Source: Flaveria trinervia (Eukaryota; Streptophyta; Magnoliopsida; Asterales; Asteraceae). Taken from it: a stretch of 64,000 nucleotides of DNA. The DNA is taken from contig JACCIX010001216.1 in NCBI GenBank assembly GCA_025506515.1, positions 122,952 through 186,951 on the forward strand, given 5' to 3'. Positions 56,401 to 64,000 of the stretch are shown piece after piece. A program made the translations under genes and the position numbers. The notes under the pieces were generated by a model. It ran no database searches, was not told the DNA's origin, and saw only the letters and a list, made by a program, of their open reading frames with translations. Every line of letters starts with the position of its first letter. The first letter of the stretch is position 1.

Positions 56401-56844
56401 AACTTCAGACCCCAACAGCCTACAAGATACATCAGAAGATCTAAAGTTGATGCCATTACTGGAAAGCCACAGATAGTGTTGAAGTGGAGTCCTTCGCGCA
56501 TGATGTCAAGAATCCCACTTAGGGAAATGCCATAGGACTTCCCTCTACACTTTAAGTGGTGGTACTACGATTGGAGGATAGGAGAAGCGGTCATAGTCTT
56601 AAACCAAGAGGGCCAAATAGATACCATCAGGGTATTTGACCCAATGTGGCTCACCAACTTGTCAGCAAATGATGTCTAGACTCTGTACAAGTGGCCACTG
56701 TTCTATGATACGCAGGACATAGTACAAGCCCTCCAGTTCCAAAATGTTATAAGACTCTATTTTGCATTTGAGATTCATGCAGGAGTTACAAAAGAGGATA
56801 AGTACAAGAAGTTTAAGGAGGTAATGAAGACAACAAGACATTAG
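53474..56844 (+). pseudogene. aORF of element B (near full length, frameshifted, with intron)
   Basis: Extra protein of unknown function between pol and 3' LTR. The ATG at 53474 (MASRWTMSTKHNICAHL) follows a splice-acceptor-like tract. N-terminal region with shifts (AISAPCTPYRSIQQAFWEGA; ITEEDLRTVLQLGDDANCP, about 53600-53760). 53846-54076: LNHPFSFSRMIFTYLVEN and a damaged YPRF motif. 54067-54957: MKVYRGKQVKPPVRRLFGHL, acidic linkers, basic KKRMAQPHGQKKKR, Thr/Pro tract. 54960-55505: LAADEGKTAQIRQLADLTAAQ and coiled coil KKIEELENAKKTIILKLK, then a long Asp/Glu run. Intron 55495-55641. 55642-56844: MILDLQGIVKRSVSYTPEEG, LSNEQLAEIFKLNPDEI, DVDEIEIEDVTAEHY, DLNVYAVKREKGIEYFRF, HFKWWYYDWRIGEAVIVLNQ, ending KTTRH. 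At least five shifts and two or three stops. Confidence 0.85.
55495..55641 (+). other. Spliceosomal intron in the aORF of B
   Basis: Donor CAAAA|GTAATAAT, acceptor TATATCAAACAG|ATCC, 147 bp, AT-rich. The upstream frame (from 55113) reaches base 55494 as the first base of a codon. Joining to 55642 continues in the frame that opens at 55707, so removal is exactly phase-consistent (phase 1). Retaining it gives a stop within four codons. Confidence 0.8.
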
Positions 56845-56855
56845 AGAGATCTAGG

Positions 56856-56869
56856 TCCAAGGGGGAGTT
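56856..56869 (+). other. Polypurine tract of element B
   Basis: gtccaagggggagttt, directly before the LTR start TGTTGG at 56870. Confidence 0.93.
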
Positions 56870-57601
56870 TGTTGGTACATATATGTCCCTAGATCATGTT
56901 ATGAATGTAATAGATCTTGTTTGTCTAATTCTGATGTAATGGTTCGAATGATTAATGAAATGATATTGATTGTCTAGTATTTATAACATTTAATATTTCA
57001 TTAATGATTCGATGTTGAATTGGTTAATTAGGTTTGTGACTATTTGAAGTGTCATGCATAATGTTATAATGTTAAATACACTCAAACTTAGTGAAGTGAA
57101 GTTCTCATGCGTCCGACTGGACCATGCGTCCAACAGTGATCATGCATCCGAATGGCCATGCGACTAAGTGTCCATGCGCCTAAATAGTCCATACGCATGA
57201 ATAACTTCGTACAAATGACTCAGTCGCACGACTGAACACTCAGTCGTGAGGATGAATCAACCGTATGGTTCAATCGCACGACTGAATCATACTAATGGTT
57301 CAGTCGCACGAATGAACAATATAACCTATAAATACAACCCAATTCGTGGAAAAACGAGAGAATTGATTCTATTTTCGATTCCAGACGTACCCTAGCCGTC
57401 CAGAAACCTCCAAGTTGATACTCCAAGTTCATAGAACGCTGTAGATCTATTCTTAATCGATTCTAAACGTTTGATTCAATACTTTATTGATTCTACGTGC
57501 GTTCTCACTGATTGGATCACCAATCAAATAGGATTCCGCACTATTTGGTTTGGTTTACATGTTAATCATTAGGTATTTTGTTCAAATACCAGGTCTTGAC
57601 A
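56870..57601 (+). repeat. 3' LTR of element B
   Basis: 732 bp, pairs with 43652-44379 with few differences. Followed by target duplication atatc (57602-57606). Confidence 0.96.
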
Positions 57602-58662
57602 ATATCCATTCTCTCCAGCTGTTCTCATCAACTTGCTTGTAATCTTCATCAGCAAGATGACAATTACCAATCTTCCCGGCAACTAAACCATCATAGGATT
57701 GGACAACAGCTGCAAGAAGATCCATGTGCTTATTCACAACCTCCACTATGACATTACTGAGATTCTCAGTCTTCAACTTCATAGTGTTAGCTTCAGGAAC
57801 TATATATTGGGTTCTAGATGACCCTGACATTTCTGGTCCTGAAGCACTGGTTTGGGTAGGAGCTACGGAACTGGACACGAAAGTAGTTTGTAGTGGGCTC
57901 CTAAGACAGCTGGAGTTGAACTAAGTTGTAGAGTGAAGGATTCTGTACGTAGGATCCTTTCTTTGACTTGTACTTCATTCTCAGTTCCTCTTCTCTTAAT
58001 TTTAGGATGAAGTCATTTATGTCTAATGTCGCAAGAATGTCATTCTGTCTTAGGTTAGACACACGAATGAGTCCCATTTCTCAGGAAAACCATCTGCAAA
58101 GCTTGAGACTTTATCTTCTATAGACGTACTGACACCATGAGTGTGCAGCTCACTCATTAGATGGTAGAACCTGTTAATGACATCGTCTAAGCTCTCATTC
58201 TCTATTGAGGTGAAATTATCAAACTCCTTCTTGAGAGCCTTAGCCTTCAGTGCCTTTAACGTTGCATTCCTTGCGTATCTCTTCTCTAATGCTTCCCATA
58301 GCTTTTTTGGCCTACTTGTTCTTAGAAAACTGATGAAAGATGTCTTTCGGTATTGAGTGAGTCAACAAGACGTAAAATTTCTTCTCAGCATTAAAGAGTA
58401 TCTTCTAAGTGCCATTCATCCCTCCCATGTTAACTTCACACCCTTAGCACTGACTGGTGTTGTGTAACCGACCTCAATGGATGTCCAAGATTAGGATCAA
58501 CACCATTCAATAAATCTCAAACTATTGTTTCCATTGTGGATAGTCATCCAACATTATAAGCTTCGGCGGTTTGTTATGGTTTCCTATCTCATTCTCCAGA
58601 AGCAGAAGATTCTGGATGCGTGAGTCCTTCCCAACCGTAAATGCAAAAAATTGATCTTCTAT
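57602..58662 (-). pseudogene. gag: gag of element C, N-terminal part
   Basis: Continues C's gag to the right of B. Read right to left, the expected start is mutated (ATA GAA GAT CAA at 58662, where A and B have ATG). Then LLLENEIGNHNKPPKL-like, KKLWEALEKRYARNATLKALKA-like and FADGLPEKWDSF-like segments are visible across shifts. 57878-57602 stays open: SASGPEMSGSSRTQYIVPEA, LSNVIVEVVNKHMDLLAAVVQSYDGLVAGKIGNC (shared with A and B). It stops at the insertion point and resumes at 43651. Confidence 0.87.
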
Positions 58663-58689
58663 TTATAAAACTTTGTACTTGGAGAACAG

Positions 58690-58960
58690 GCAGTTTTAAT
58701 CGTGTTAATGAACTATACGTATGGATCACTTATGGGATTGAAGGGTGCGAATGAATTCAATCGCGCGATTGGATTCAGTCGTGCGTATGAACAAGGCGAA
58801 TGGACTCAAACGACAGGAGTTATTCAGTCGTGCGAATGGACAATGCGGATGAGTCAATCGTGCGGATGACTCAATCATGCGGATGACTCAATCGTGCGGA
58901 TGGACAATGCGGATGACTCAATCATACGAATGAGCTATTCGTGCGACAGAAGGCTGTTGT
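58690..58960 (-). repeat. Leader motif array of element C
   Basis: Copies such as tcaatcgtgcggatgactca (several in tandem at 58850-58930) and attcagtcgtgcgaatggac. Equivalent to A's and B's leader arrays. Confidence 0.82.
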
Positions 58961-59163
58961 GTTTGCAAACATTTGAATTTTGACACTTTGACACAAAACA
59001 TGATTTTCCCAGAAACCCTAATTTGTCGTATGACGAAAAACTTGAACTTTTATGCCTAAGAACGTCGAAAAGCACCTGTGGACTCAAAAAGATGACTCTT
59101 TTGAGTTAAAACATGAGTTTTGACATAATTATAATTGAATCAAACACAAAATCAAGAGCCAAA

Positions 59164-59175
59164 GCTTTGATACCA
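59164..59175 (-). other. Primer-binding site of element C
   Basis: The minus strand reads TGGTATCAAAGC, one mismatch to the initiator Met-tRNA complement, two bases from the LTR. Confidence 0.9.
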
Positions 59176-59177
59176 CT

Positions 59178-59840
59178 TCTTAGGACTGTGTACGTATGGA
59201 GTACTAACTGATTATGCGTGAAACCGAATCAAATAGTGTGGAATCCTATTTGATTGGCGATCCAATCAGTGAGAACACAAACCCGATCGATCTAACGATT
59301 AAAGAAACATTAAGATTGAGTACAAAACGATCAGATGTGAACTATGAAGTTGGAATATGCGTTCTGGATGCTCTGACAGCTAGGTTATGAGTGTATACGA
59401 TATAAGTGTCAAAAGTCCCGTTTTTTCACGAATTAAGTGGTATTTATAGGTTTGCAGTCTTTATTTGTGCGACTGAACCATTAGCATGGTTCAGTCGTGC
59501 GACTGACCCATGCGACTGATTCATACGCACGACTGAAGGTTCAGTCGTGCGACTGAGTCATTCTCATGTCTCAATCGTACGACTGATCCAGTCTCCTAGT
59601 TCTATCGTGCGACTAGTTCATTAGCATGATGTCTTCATGCGTATGGTCCATAAGTATGGTTCATTAGCATGAAAAATCATACAACAACTTCAAACCTATA
59701 TAATAAGTTCATATATATGAATTAAAGATACATTAACATCAAAGCACAAATCATATATCATTACATTGTTTCATTACACATATGTAAGCCATGACAGACT
59801 TTTACATTAAGCACATAAACTAGGGACATATGTATCAATA
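59178..59840 (-). repeat. 5' LTR of element C
   Basis: 663 bp. The terminal TG is mutated to TC (tcttaggactgtg) and the far end reads ...gtatcaata. It holds the family array (59460-59660) and, downstream of it in minus sense, a TATA box (CCTATAAATACC at about 59447-59458). Paired with the truncated copy at 9480-9640. Confidence 0.92.
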
Positions 59841-60540
59841 TGTTGGTTTATGAGGTTTCTTATATTGTTTTCCTTTGGCATAGGCCATGCATTTCTTAAC
59901 AACAGAAAAATCCTTTAATGGTAATCTCCTAACAAGATTGTTTTTAACCAATAATATTTTTAGAATTAACGTGGCCCTATCTGCGATGCCACAAGAATGA
60001 TTCAGAGAAAGAAGCTTTAAAAAGAAGGTAAGTGACAGTGGAAGTTGATTCTTTAAATCCCATGTCAAGAAGATAGGTATCATTCTTTCTCGGAGCTCGC
60101 ATGAGCACCATCTCCTCAGGAATAGCAAACCTGGATTTCAAAAATAAACACTCATTTTAGAGAAATAGAATTGGGATGCATTTATCACAGATCTGAGAGA
60201 CGCTCAAAAGATTGAATGCAAGCTCTGGCACAAAGTTGACTTTCTCCATAGTAAGAGATCCATTTGAAACCTCTCATTGACCAATCATTTTACCACCTTT
60301 CTTGTCACCAGCACATTCTACATATCCTCCATTGATGATACGATAATTAGTTAACAAATCTTTCAACCCTGTCATATGTCTTGAGCATCCACAATCAGTA
60401 TGCCAAAAACTATTTACAGCTTTAGTGGAGGACTCTTGCAAAAATAGAATGAATAGATTAATCGACTGAAACATAAACCCATGTTTGAACAACTTTAAGC
60501 TTTGGTGCAGATTATCTTTTGCAAAAAAAATTATTAACAA
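59841..60540 (-). pseudogene. pol: pol of element E: protease and pre-integrase
   Basis: 60540-60274: FWHTDCGCSRHMTGLKDLLT, a copia protease active site in which the usual DSG is DCG, then INGGYVECAGDKKGG. Between 60270 and 60130 the LSVSQICDK-type stretch is broken. 60128-59835 contains the zinc-domain remnant with VKNNLVRRLPLKDFSVVKKC and AYAKGKQYKKPHKP in frame. The codons continue on the other side of C with KLENSISNPIELLH. So C interrupted the link between zinc domain and integrase core. Confidence 0.85.
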
Positions 60541-62179
60541 GATGAGTTAATCTACTGCCAAAAGGATTTTTATGAACATGTCTGTGATGAAGCTAAAGAT
60601 TTTTTTAACTACATATTCATCTTTACCACATCTAAAGCAATGAGATTTTAATCTAGGTCTATAATGCCTCAAATCAGGAAATTTATATATGTATATTTCC
60701 TCATCGTATTTAGACAATCTAGAATCAACATCAATGTAAGTCTCATACATTTCTCTAGTTCTGATTTTGTCTTTTAAAGAATGCTTATGTATAAATTTGA
60801 TGCATTTTCATTTGAAATACATGTGGTACTTGTACCACTTGTGCTTGCACCAGAAGATGATATTACCTTTTCATTAGATTGTGAAATATTAATTGGGGTA
60901 AATAATAGAATGGGATGAGTAAAGAATTTTTCAAAGCAGTTGGTTTTTATTTATCTTCACCATTGATAATAGAATCATTCACAATCTTATTCATACAAGC
61001 ATTAGAAGCATCATCACTACATCTGAAATCATTTAATAAGAAGTGGAACCACCACTAGAACACATAGAGTCAATGTCTGAGACAGACTTTTTGGAAACAA
61101 AAATAGTACTTAAACTAGAACTATGATCTAAAACAGAACGTTGGGGTTTAGGTGTACTAAAACTATTCCATCCAAGCCCAATAGTCGGTACATAACCGTA
61201 CTTCTCACACACGTCCTTAGGATTCACACCTTCTAAACCTGCAGACAGACTGTTCGTATCTGTTTGAATGAAATCATTTTAAGGGTTTGGAATAGGCATA
61301 AGTGAATAACAATAAGTACTAGGAGGAAGATAAACCAAATCATTTTCATAACCCAAAACCCGTTTAATTCCTAGCCCCCCGTTGTGATTTACACAAATTG
61401 TCATATTCATTCCAGAAATTGTCCATTATCAAGCTTTGACTGAAGTTTACTTGTTTCAAATCAGCAAGTGCAACTCTTTCAATCAAGGTATTTATTTCAA
61501 TATTTCTTTCTAGAATAATTCTTTTTAAATGCTCATTTTTTTTAAAGCTTTATTTAATTTAACAAAATATTTTGACTTGTTTAGTTTAAGCTCTTCATTA
61601 ATTTGTTTTAAGTCCTTTTCATTGTCAAGCAATAGATGATTTACTTTATATACACCAAATAGTCTTATCTTGCAAGCAGAAGAATATGTCTTGTATTACC
61701 TCATAAGGAAGGCCCATCACCACTTTCTAAGCTGCCAAAGCCTTTTCACATTGACACACTGGAGTACTCTTCTCGTTTTCCTCAATAGTGGATGTAACAT
61801 CATTCTTCTCTTTGCTCTTCTCTCTATCTGATTCCCAGCTAACTTCACCTTCTCACCTTCAACTACCTTCAAATCATCAACAATTAAATCACCGTCCCAT
61901 TCTTCTCAACAAACTCCTTCCTTTCATTCTTAACACCCTAAGGGACTTTAGCTTCACTTGTAATTCCTTGAAAGGATCAAACTTTTCCGCATTCTTCTCC
62001 TCTTCTATAACCTCAGCAATAAGAGCTTGATTGATCTCTTCTTTCGTTTCCTCAACTTCTGCACTCCAGTCAAAACTTGTTATCAAAGCTATTTCTCTCT
62101 TCTGTTTACTTTCCTCCTTTTCTCCACCTGAAACTAATCTTGGAACTCCAAAAATGCTTGGATCAGTGACAATTGGGCA
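60541..62179 (-). pseudogene. gag: gag C-terminal half and linker of element E
   Basis: Open pieces only: 62086-61889 (acidic/basic, SAEVEETKEEINQALIAEVI), 61227-61033 (KDVCEKYGYVPTIGLGWNSF), 60750-60547 with SHCFRCGKDEYVV, which sits where the other elements have the second zinc knuckle but has lost the His/Cys end. The stretch 61400-61690 is AT-rich with broken coiled-coil codons. No other function is visible; plus-strand frames here are shadows. Confidence 0.65.
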
Positions 62180-63345
62180 ATGGACATTCTCTTTTGAAAT
62201 GTCCTAACTACTTGCAGTTGAAACATCTCAAGTTGGATTTATCAAAGCCAAACTTAGAGTTAGGATTTTGACCTCCAAAGTTCTTCCTTCCCGTTCTATA
62301 CATAAATCTCCTTGCTATGAGAGTCAACATCGCCATTTGCCACTAAATGTTAGTTTCTTCCAAATCATCCAAATCAACCTAATACATATCTTCCATAGTC
62401 ATACCTCTCCCTTCATTCACCAACCACCAGTGCCTTGTAGCTTTGCACAAACATGCCAAACAGTGCCATTTTTTCGGATGGGATTGATATTCCAAAAGTA
62501 GCTTTTGAATTAGCTTGATCTCTGACGGAGTTAACACGACCACCAAGTTCATCACATGAGACATTTGTAGTCACTCCTCCTTGTCTTGATGCTTGCATTG
62601 GCGAGTTTGTAGCGGAAGTAAGTAATGTGACATTCTGTGGAAAACTAGATGATGGCATCTAGACTGATTGAATTCTCTTCTCTTCATATCCAATTCAAAT
62701 GATTTTAGCTTGTTGATGATGTCCATGAGCTTGTAATCTGTAAAACCTCTTTCTTGTTTCAGCATCCTAACTTGTAGACTCCATTACGGTGGGAATGAAT
62801 CCAACAATCTATTCACTTGTTCACTATTTGAGAGTTTTTTTATCATATTTCTTTAGAGTGCTTGAGACAGTCAAAAAAAGGTTTGTGAGATCAATAATAC
62901 TATCATTCTTGTAACACACAAATGAGTTGAACTCTTTCTCAACTTGAATACCTTTATCCTTCACTAACTCATCATTCTCGTCATAAAATTCACACAATGC
63001 ATCATAAAGAGACTTGGGATTCTTATGTTCAGCAAAGAGGTTGTAAATATCTGGTACGAGACATATAGTTAATGCTCCAAATGCTTTCTGATCCCTATCA
63101 ATCAACTTCAAATCCTTTTCATTAAACATGGTTGGGTCCTTGTTTTGAGAGAAATCTCTAGCAGTAACAATCGGTATGTGTGGACCAGAGATGATTGATT
63201 CCTAGTGATTATGACTCATGTAGTAAAAGAATGCTTTTAGACATCTCTTCTTGTCCTCAAAATTATCTCCATTGATCAACCTTGGGGTTCTATTAGGTGC
63301 CACACTCTCCAAATCAGCAAGGGTGAGAGTTCTCATCTTAAACAT
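62180..63345 (-). pseudogene. gag: gag of element E
   Basis: Starts at the ATG at 63345 (MFKMRTLTLADLESVAPNRTP), with a stop after about 50 codons. Then MFNEKDLKLIDRDQKAFGAL...LYDALCEFYDENDELVKDK (63129-62824), the gag core. 62765-62571 (IINKLKSFELDMKRREFNQS) and 62564-62379 follow in shifted frames. A zinc knuckle at 62190-62235 (CFNCK, stop, LGHFKREC) has all four ligands but an in-frame TAG in the middle. The family is distinct from A/B/C, D and F. Confidence 0.85.
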
Positions 63346-63897
63346 TGTAGTTTCGCAGAAGAATCAGTAGTTTCGTTAGAATGTGGTAATCTCGTTGCTA
63401 CTTTCGCGGGTAATTTCGACAACAGTTTCATTAGCAAACTGCTTGATTATGCTAGTTTCGTAGACAGTTTCGCAGACAGTTTTGCTCGAAACTAGCTTGA
63501 ACTATCGTTCAGAGGTAAATTTGGCAGCAATTTTGCTAGATGATTGATCACAAACACTATTGAACTTATGTTCAATTAAGGTACTTTCGCTTAGGTGCAG
63601 AAACAATCACAATGAGCAAAACACTTGTAGTTTCGCTGGAAGAGACTCGTAGTTTCACTGAGTGATCCGTAATTTTGCTGGATGATTCTGAAAAACTTTT
63701 TCAACACGAAATCAATCCAAAATCACTCAAATCTTAATGAATGTAAGATCTAATGATTACCAGAGCTTTCCCAACCAAGAACTAATAAATTTCAATCAAA
63801 TTCCATATTAAATACACATTAAAGTTGATCTAAAATTAATGAAATAGTGATATTGAACTCAACCAACCAAAAAACCCAAACTATCAAGAGAACAAAT
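63346..63897 (-). repeat. Leader of element E with motif array
   Basis: 63346-63680 contains about ten or more copies of tagtttcgctg-like words in various states (cagtagtttcgttag, agtttcgcagacagttt, gtagtttcgctggaagag). 63680-63897 is AT-rich leader without the motif. Confidence 0.8.
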
Positions 63898-63909
63898 GCT
63901 CTGATACTA
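63898..63909 (-). other. Primer-binding site of element E
   Basis: The minus strand reads TAGTATCAGAGC, one base off the initiator Met-tRNA complement; three bases from the LTR at 63913. Confidence 0.85.
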
Positions 63910-63912
63910 TTT

Positions 63913-64000
63913 TGTTGGTCCAAATAGATCGAATCACAGTAAAATTGATTGAATGTATCATTCAATATCAATAACAAACTCATAACAGAAACATTTGATG
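63913..64000 (-). repeat. 5' LTR of element E, inner end only
   Basis: tgttggtccaaatagatcg... to the window edge. Recognised as LTR by its TG terminus next to the primer site; no partner copy is inside the window. Confidence 0.7.

Larger units (their letters stand above)
43652..57601 (+). mobile_element. Element B: complete nested copia element with aORF
   Basis: 13,950 bp: LTR 43652-44379, primer site, leader array, gag 44873-47502, protease to RNase H 47640-51037, noncoding region with internal polypurine motif, promoter-like unit 52505-53400, aORF 53474-56844 with intron, polypurine tract, LTR 56870-57601. Perfect target duplication atatc at 43647-43651 and 57602-57606. I counted about 8 differences in the first 290 bases of the two LTRs, so it is relatively young, yet many frames are broken. 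It is inserted in the gag of C, a member of its own family, in the opposite direction. Confidence 0.95.
9480..59840 (-). mobile_element. Element C: copia element split by insertions of B and D
   Basis: Read right to left: 5' LTR 59178-59840, primer site, leader array, gag 57602-58662, [B inserted], gag end and integrase 42435-43651, RT and RNase H 40442-42100, noncoding 38911-40441, array 38831-38910, [D inserted], array rest 11390-11557, truncated aORF 9655-11240, truncated 3' LTR 9480-9640. It is the same family as A and B. It inserted into E's integrase with a target duplication now one base different between sides. It is older than B and D, which lie in it. Confidence 0.88.
59841..64000 (-). 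mobile_element. Element E, right arm (LTR start, leader, gag, protease)
   Basis: Continues E from 9479. Read right to left: the last 88 bases of the 5' LTR (63913-64000, plus-strand start tgttggtcc), primer site 63898-63909 with one mismatch, leader array 63346-63680, gag 62180-63345, gag C-terminal part, protease and pre-integrase to 59841. The rest of the LTR is beyond the window. Confidence 0.88.

Noticed and set aside
53474..56844. aORF as a retroviral-type envelope gene
   Set aside because: Position after pol fits, but I see no signal peptide, no membrane-spanning segment, no cysteine pattern or furin site; the protein is acidic and coiled-coil rich with basic patches.
43647..57606. Reading B and C as one chimeric element
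   Set aside because: B has a complete LTR pair and a perfect ATATC duplication, and removing it restores C's gag order, so it is a nested insertion.
58840..58930. Short direct repeats resembling a CRISPR array (also 19240-19975, 43880-44100)
   Set aside because: Units are degenerate, overlapping, in both orientations and without regular spacers; the DNA is clearly plant retrotransposon sequence.
61788..62501. Plus-strand frames opposite E's gag
   Set aside because: Shadows of the minus-strand gag coding region.

Overview
This is repeat DNA from a plant nuclear genome. I find no cellular gene and no structural RNA gene. Essentially every base can be assigned to six nested Ty1/copia LTR retrotransposons, recognised by pol order protease-integrase-RT-RNase H, 5'-TG...CA-3' LTRs, initiator-Met-tRNA primer sites (TGGTATCAGAGC) and polypurine tracts (AGGGGGAG). 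The protein style suggests the daisy family (Asteraceae): two spaced gag zinc knuckles, and a long extra protein downstream of pol with a YPRF motif. That family call rests on memory of similar predicted proteins, not on a search.

Nesting, oldest outward: E (minus; 6001-9479 and 59841 to beyond 64000) is the host layer. A (minus; from before 1 to 6000) sits in E. C (minus; 9480-59840) sits in E's integrase. B (plus; 43652-57601, target duplication ATATC) sits in C's gag. D (plus; 11558-38830, target duplication GATTG) sits in C just upstream of C's extra ORF. F (minus; 14746-27307) sits in D's gag. A, B and C are one family; D, E and F are three others. All six are broken by stops, frameshifts or deletions.

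Layout: 1-6000 A (gag joined directly to the extra ORF, no pol). 6001-9479 E pol 3' half and its downstream region. 9480-11557 C's truncated 3' LTR and extra ORF. 11558-14599 D 5' LTR and gag. 14600-27307 F. 27308-38830 D pol, noncoding region, extra ORF and 3' LTR. 38831-43651 C noncoding region, RNase H, RT, integrase, gag end. 43652-57601 B complete. 57602-59840 C gag, leader and 5' LTR. 59841-64000 E protease, gag, leader and the first 88 bases of its 5' LTR.

The most interesting theme is the additional ORF (aORF) between pol and the 3' LTR in A, B, C, D and F, in the sense direction. (1) In B, D and F it is preceded by an array of the same short motif that fills that family's own LTR, followed by a TATA-like box, so it looks like a separate transcription unit. 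(2) In A, B and C it contains a 145-147 bp GT-AG intron at the same position. In B the intron is phase 1 and splicing joins two open frames exactly. (3) The motif arrays differ between families but occupy equivalent places (LTR upstream of TATA, leader, aORF promoter). This invites comparison with sequence-specific anti-silencing systems such as VANC of Arabidopsis VANDAL transposons. Function is inference; the layout is visible in the sequence.
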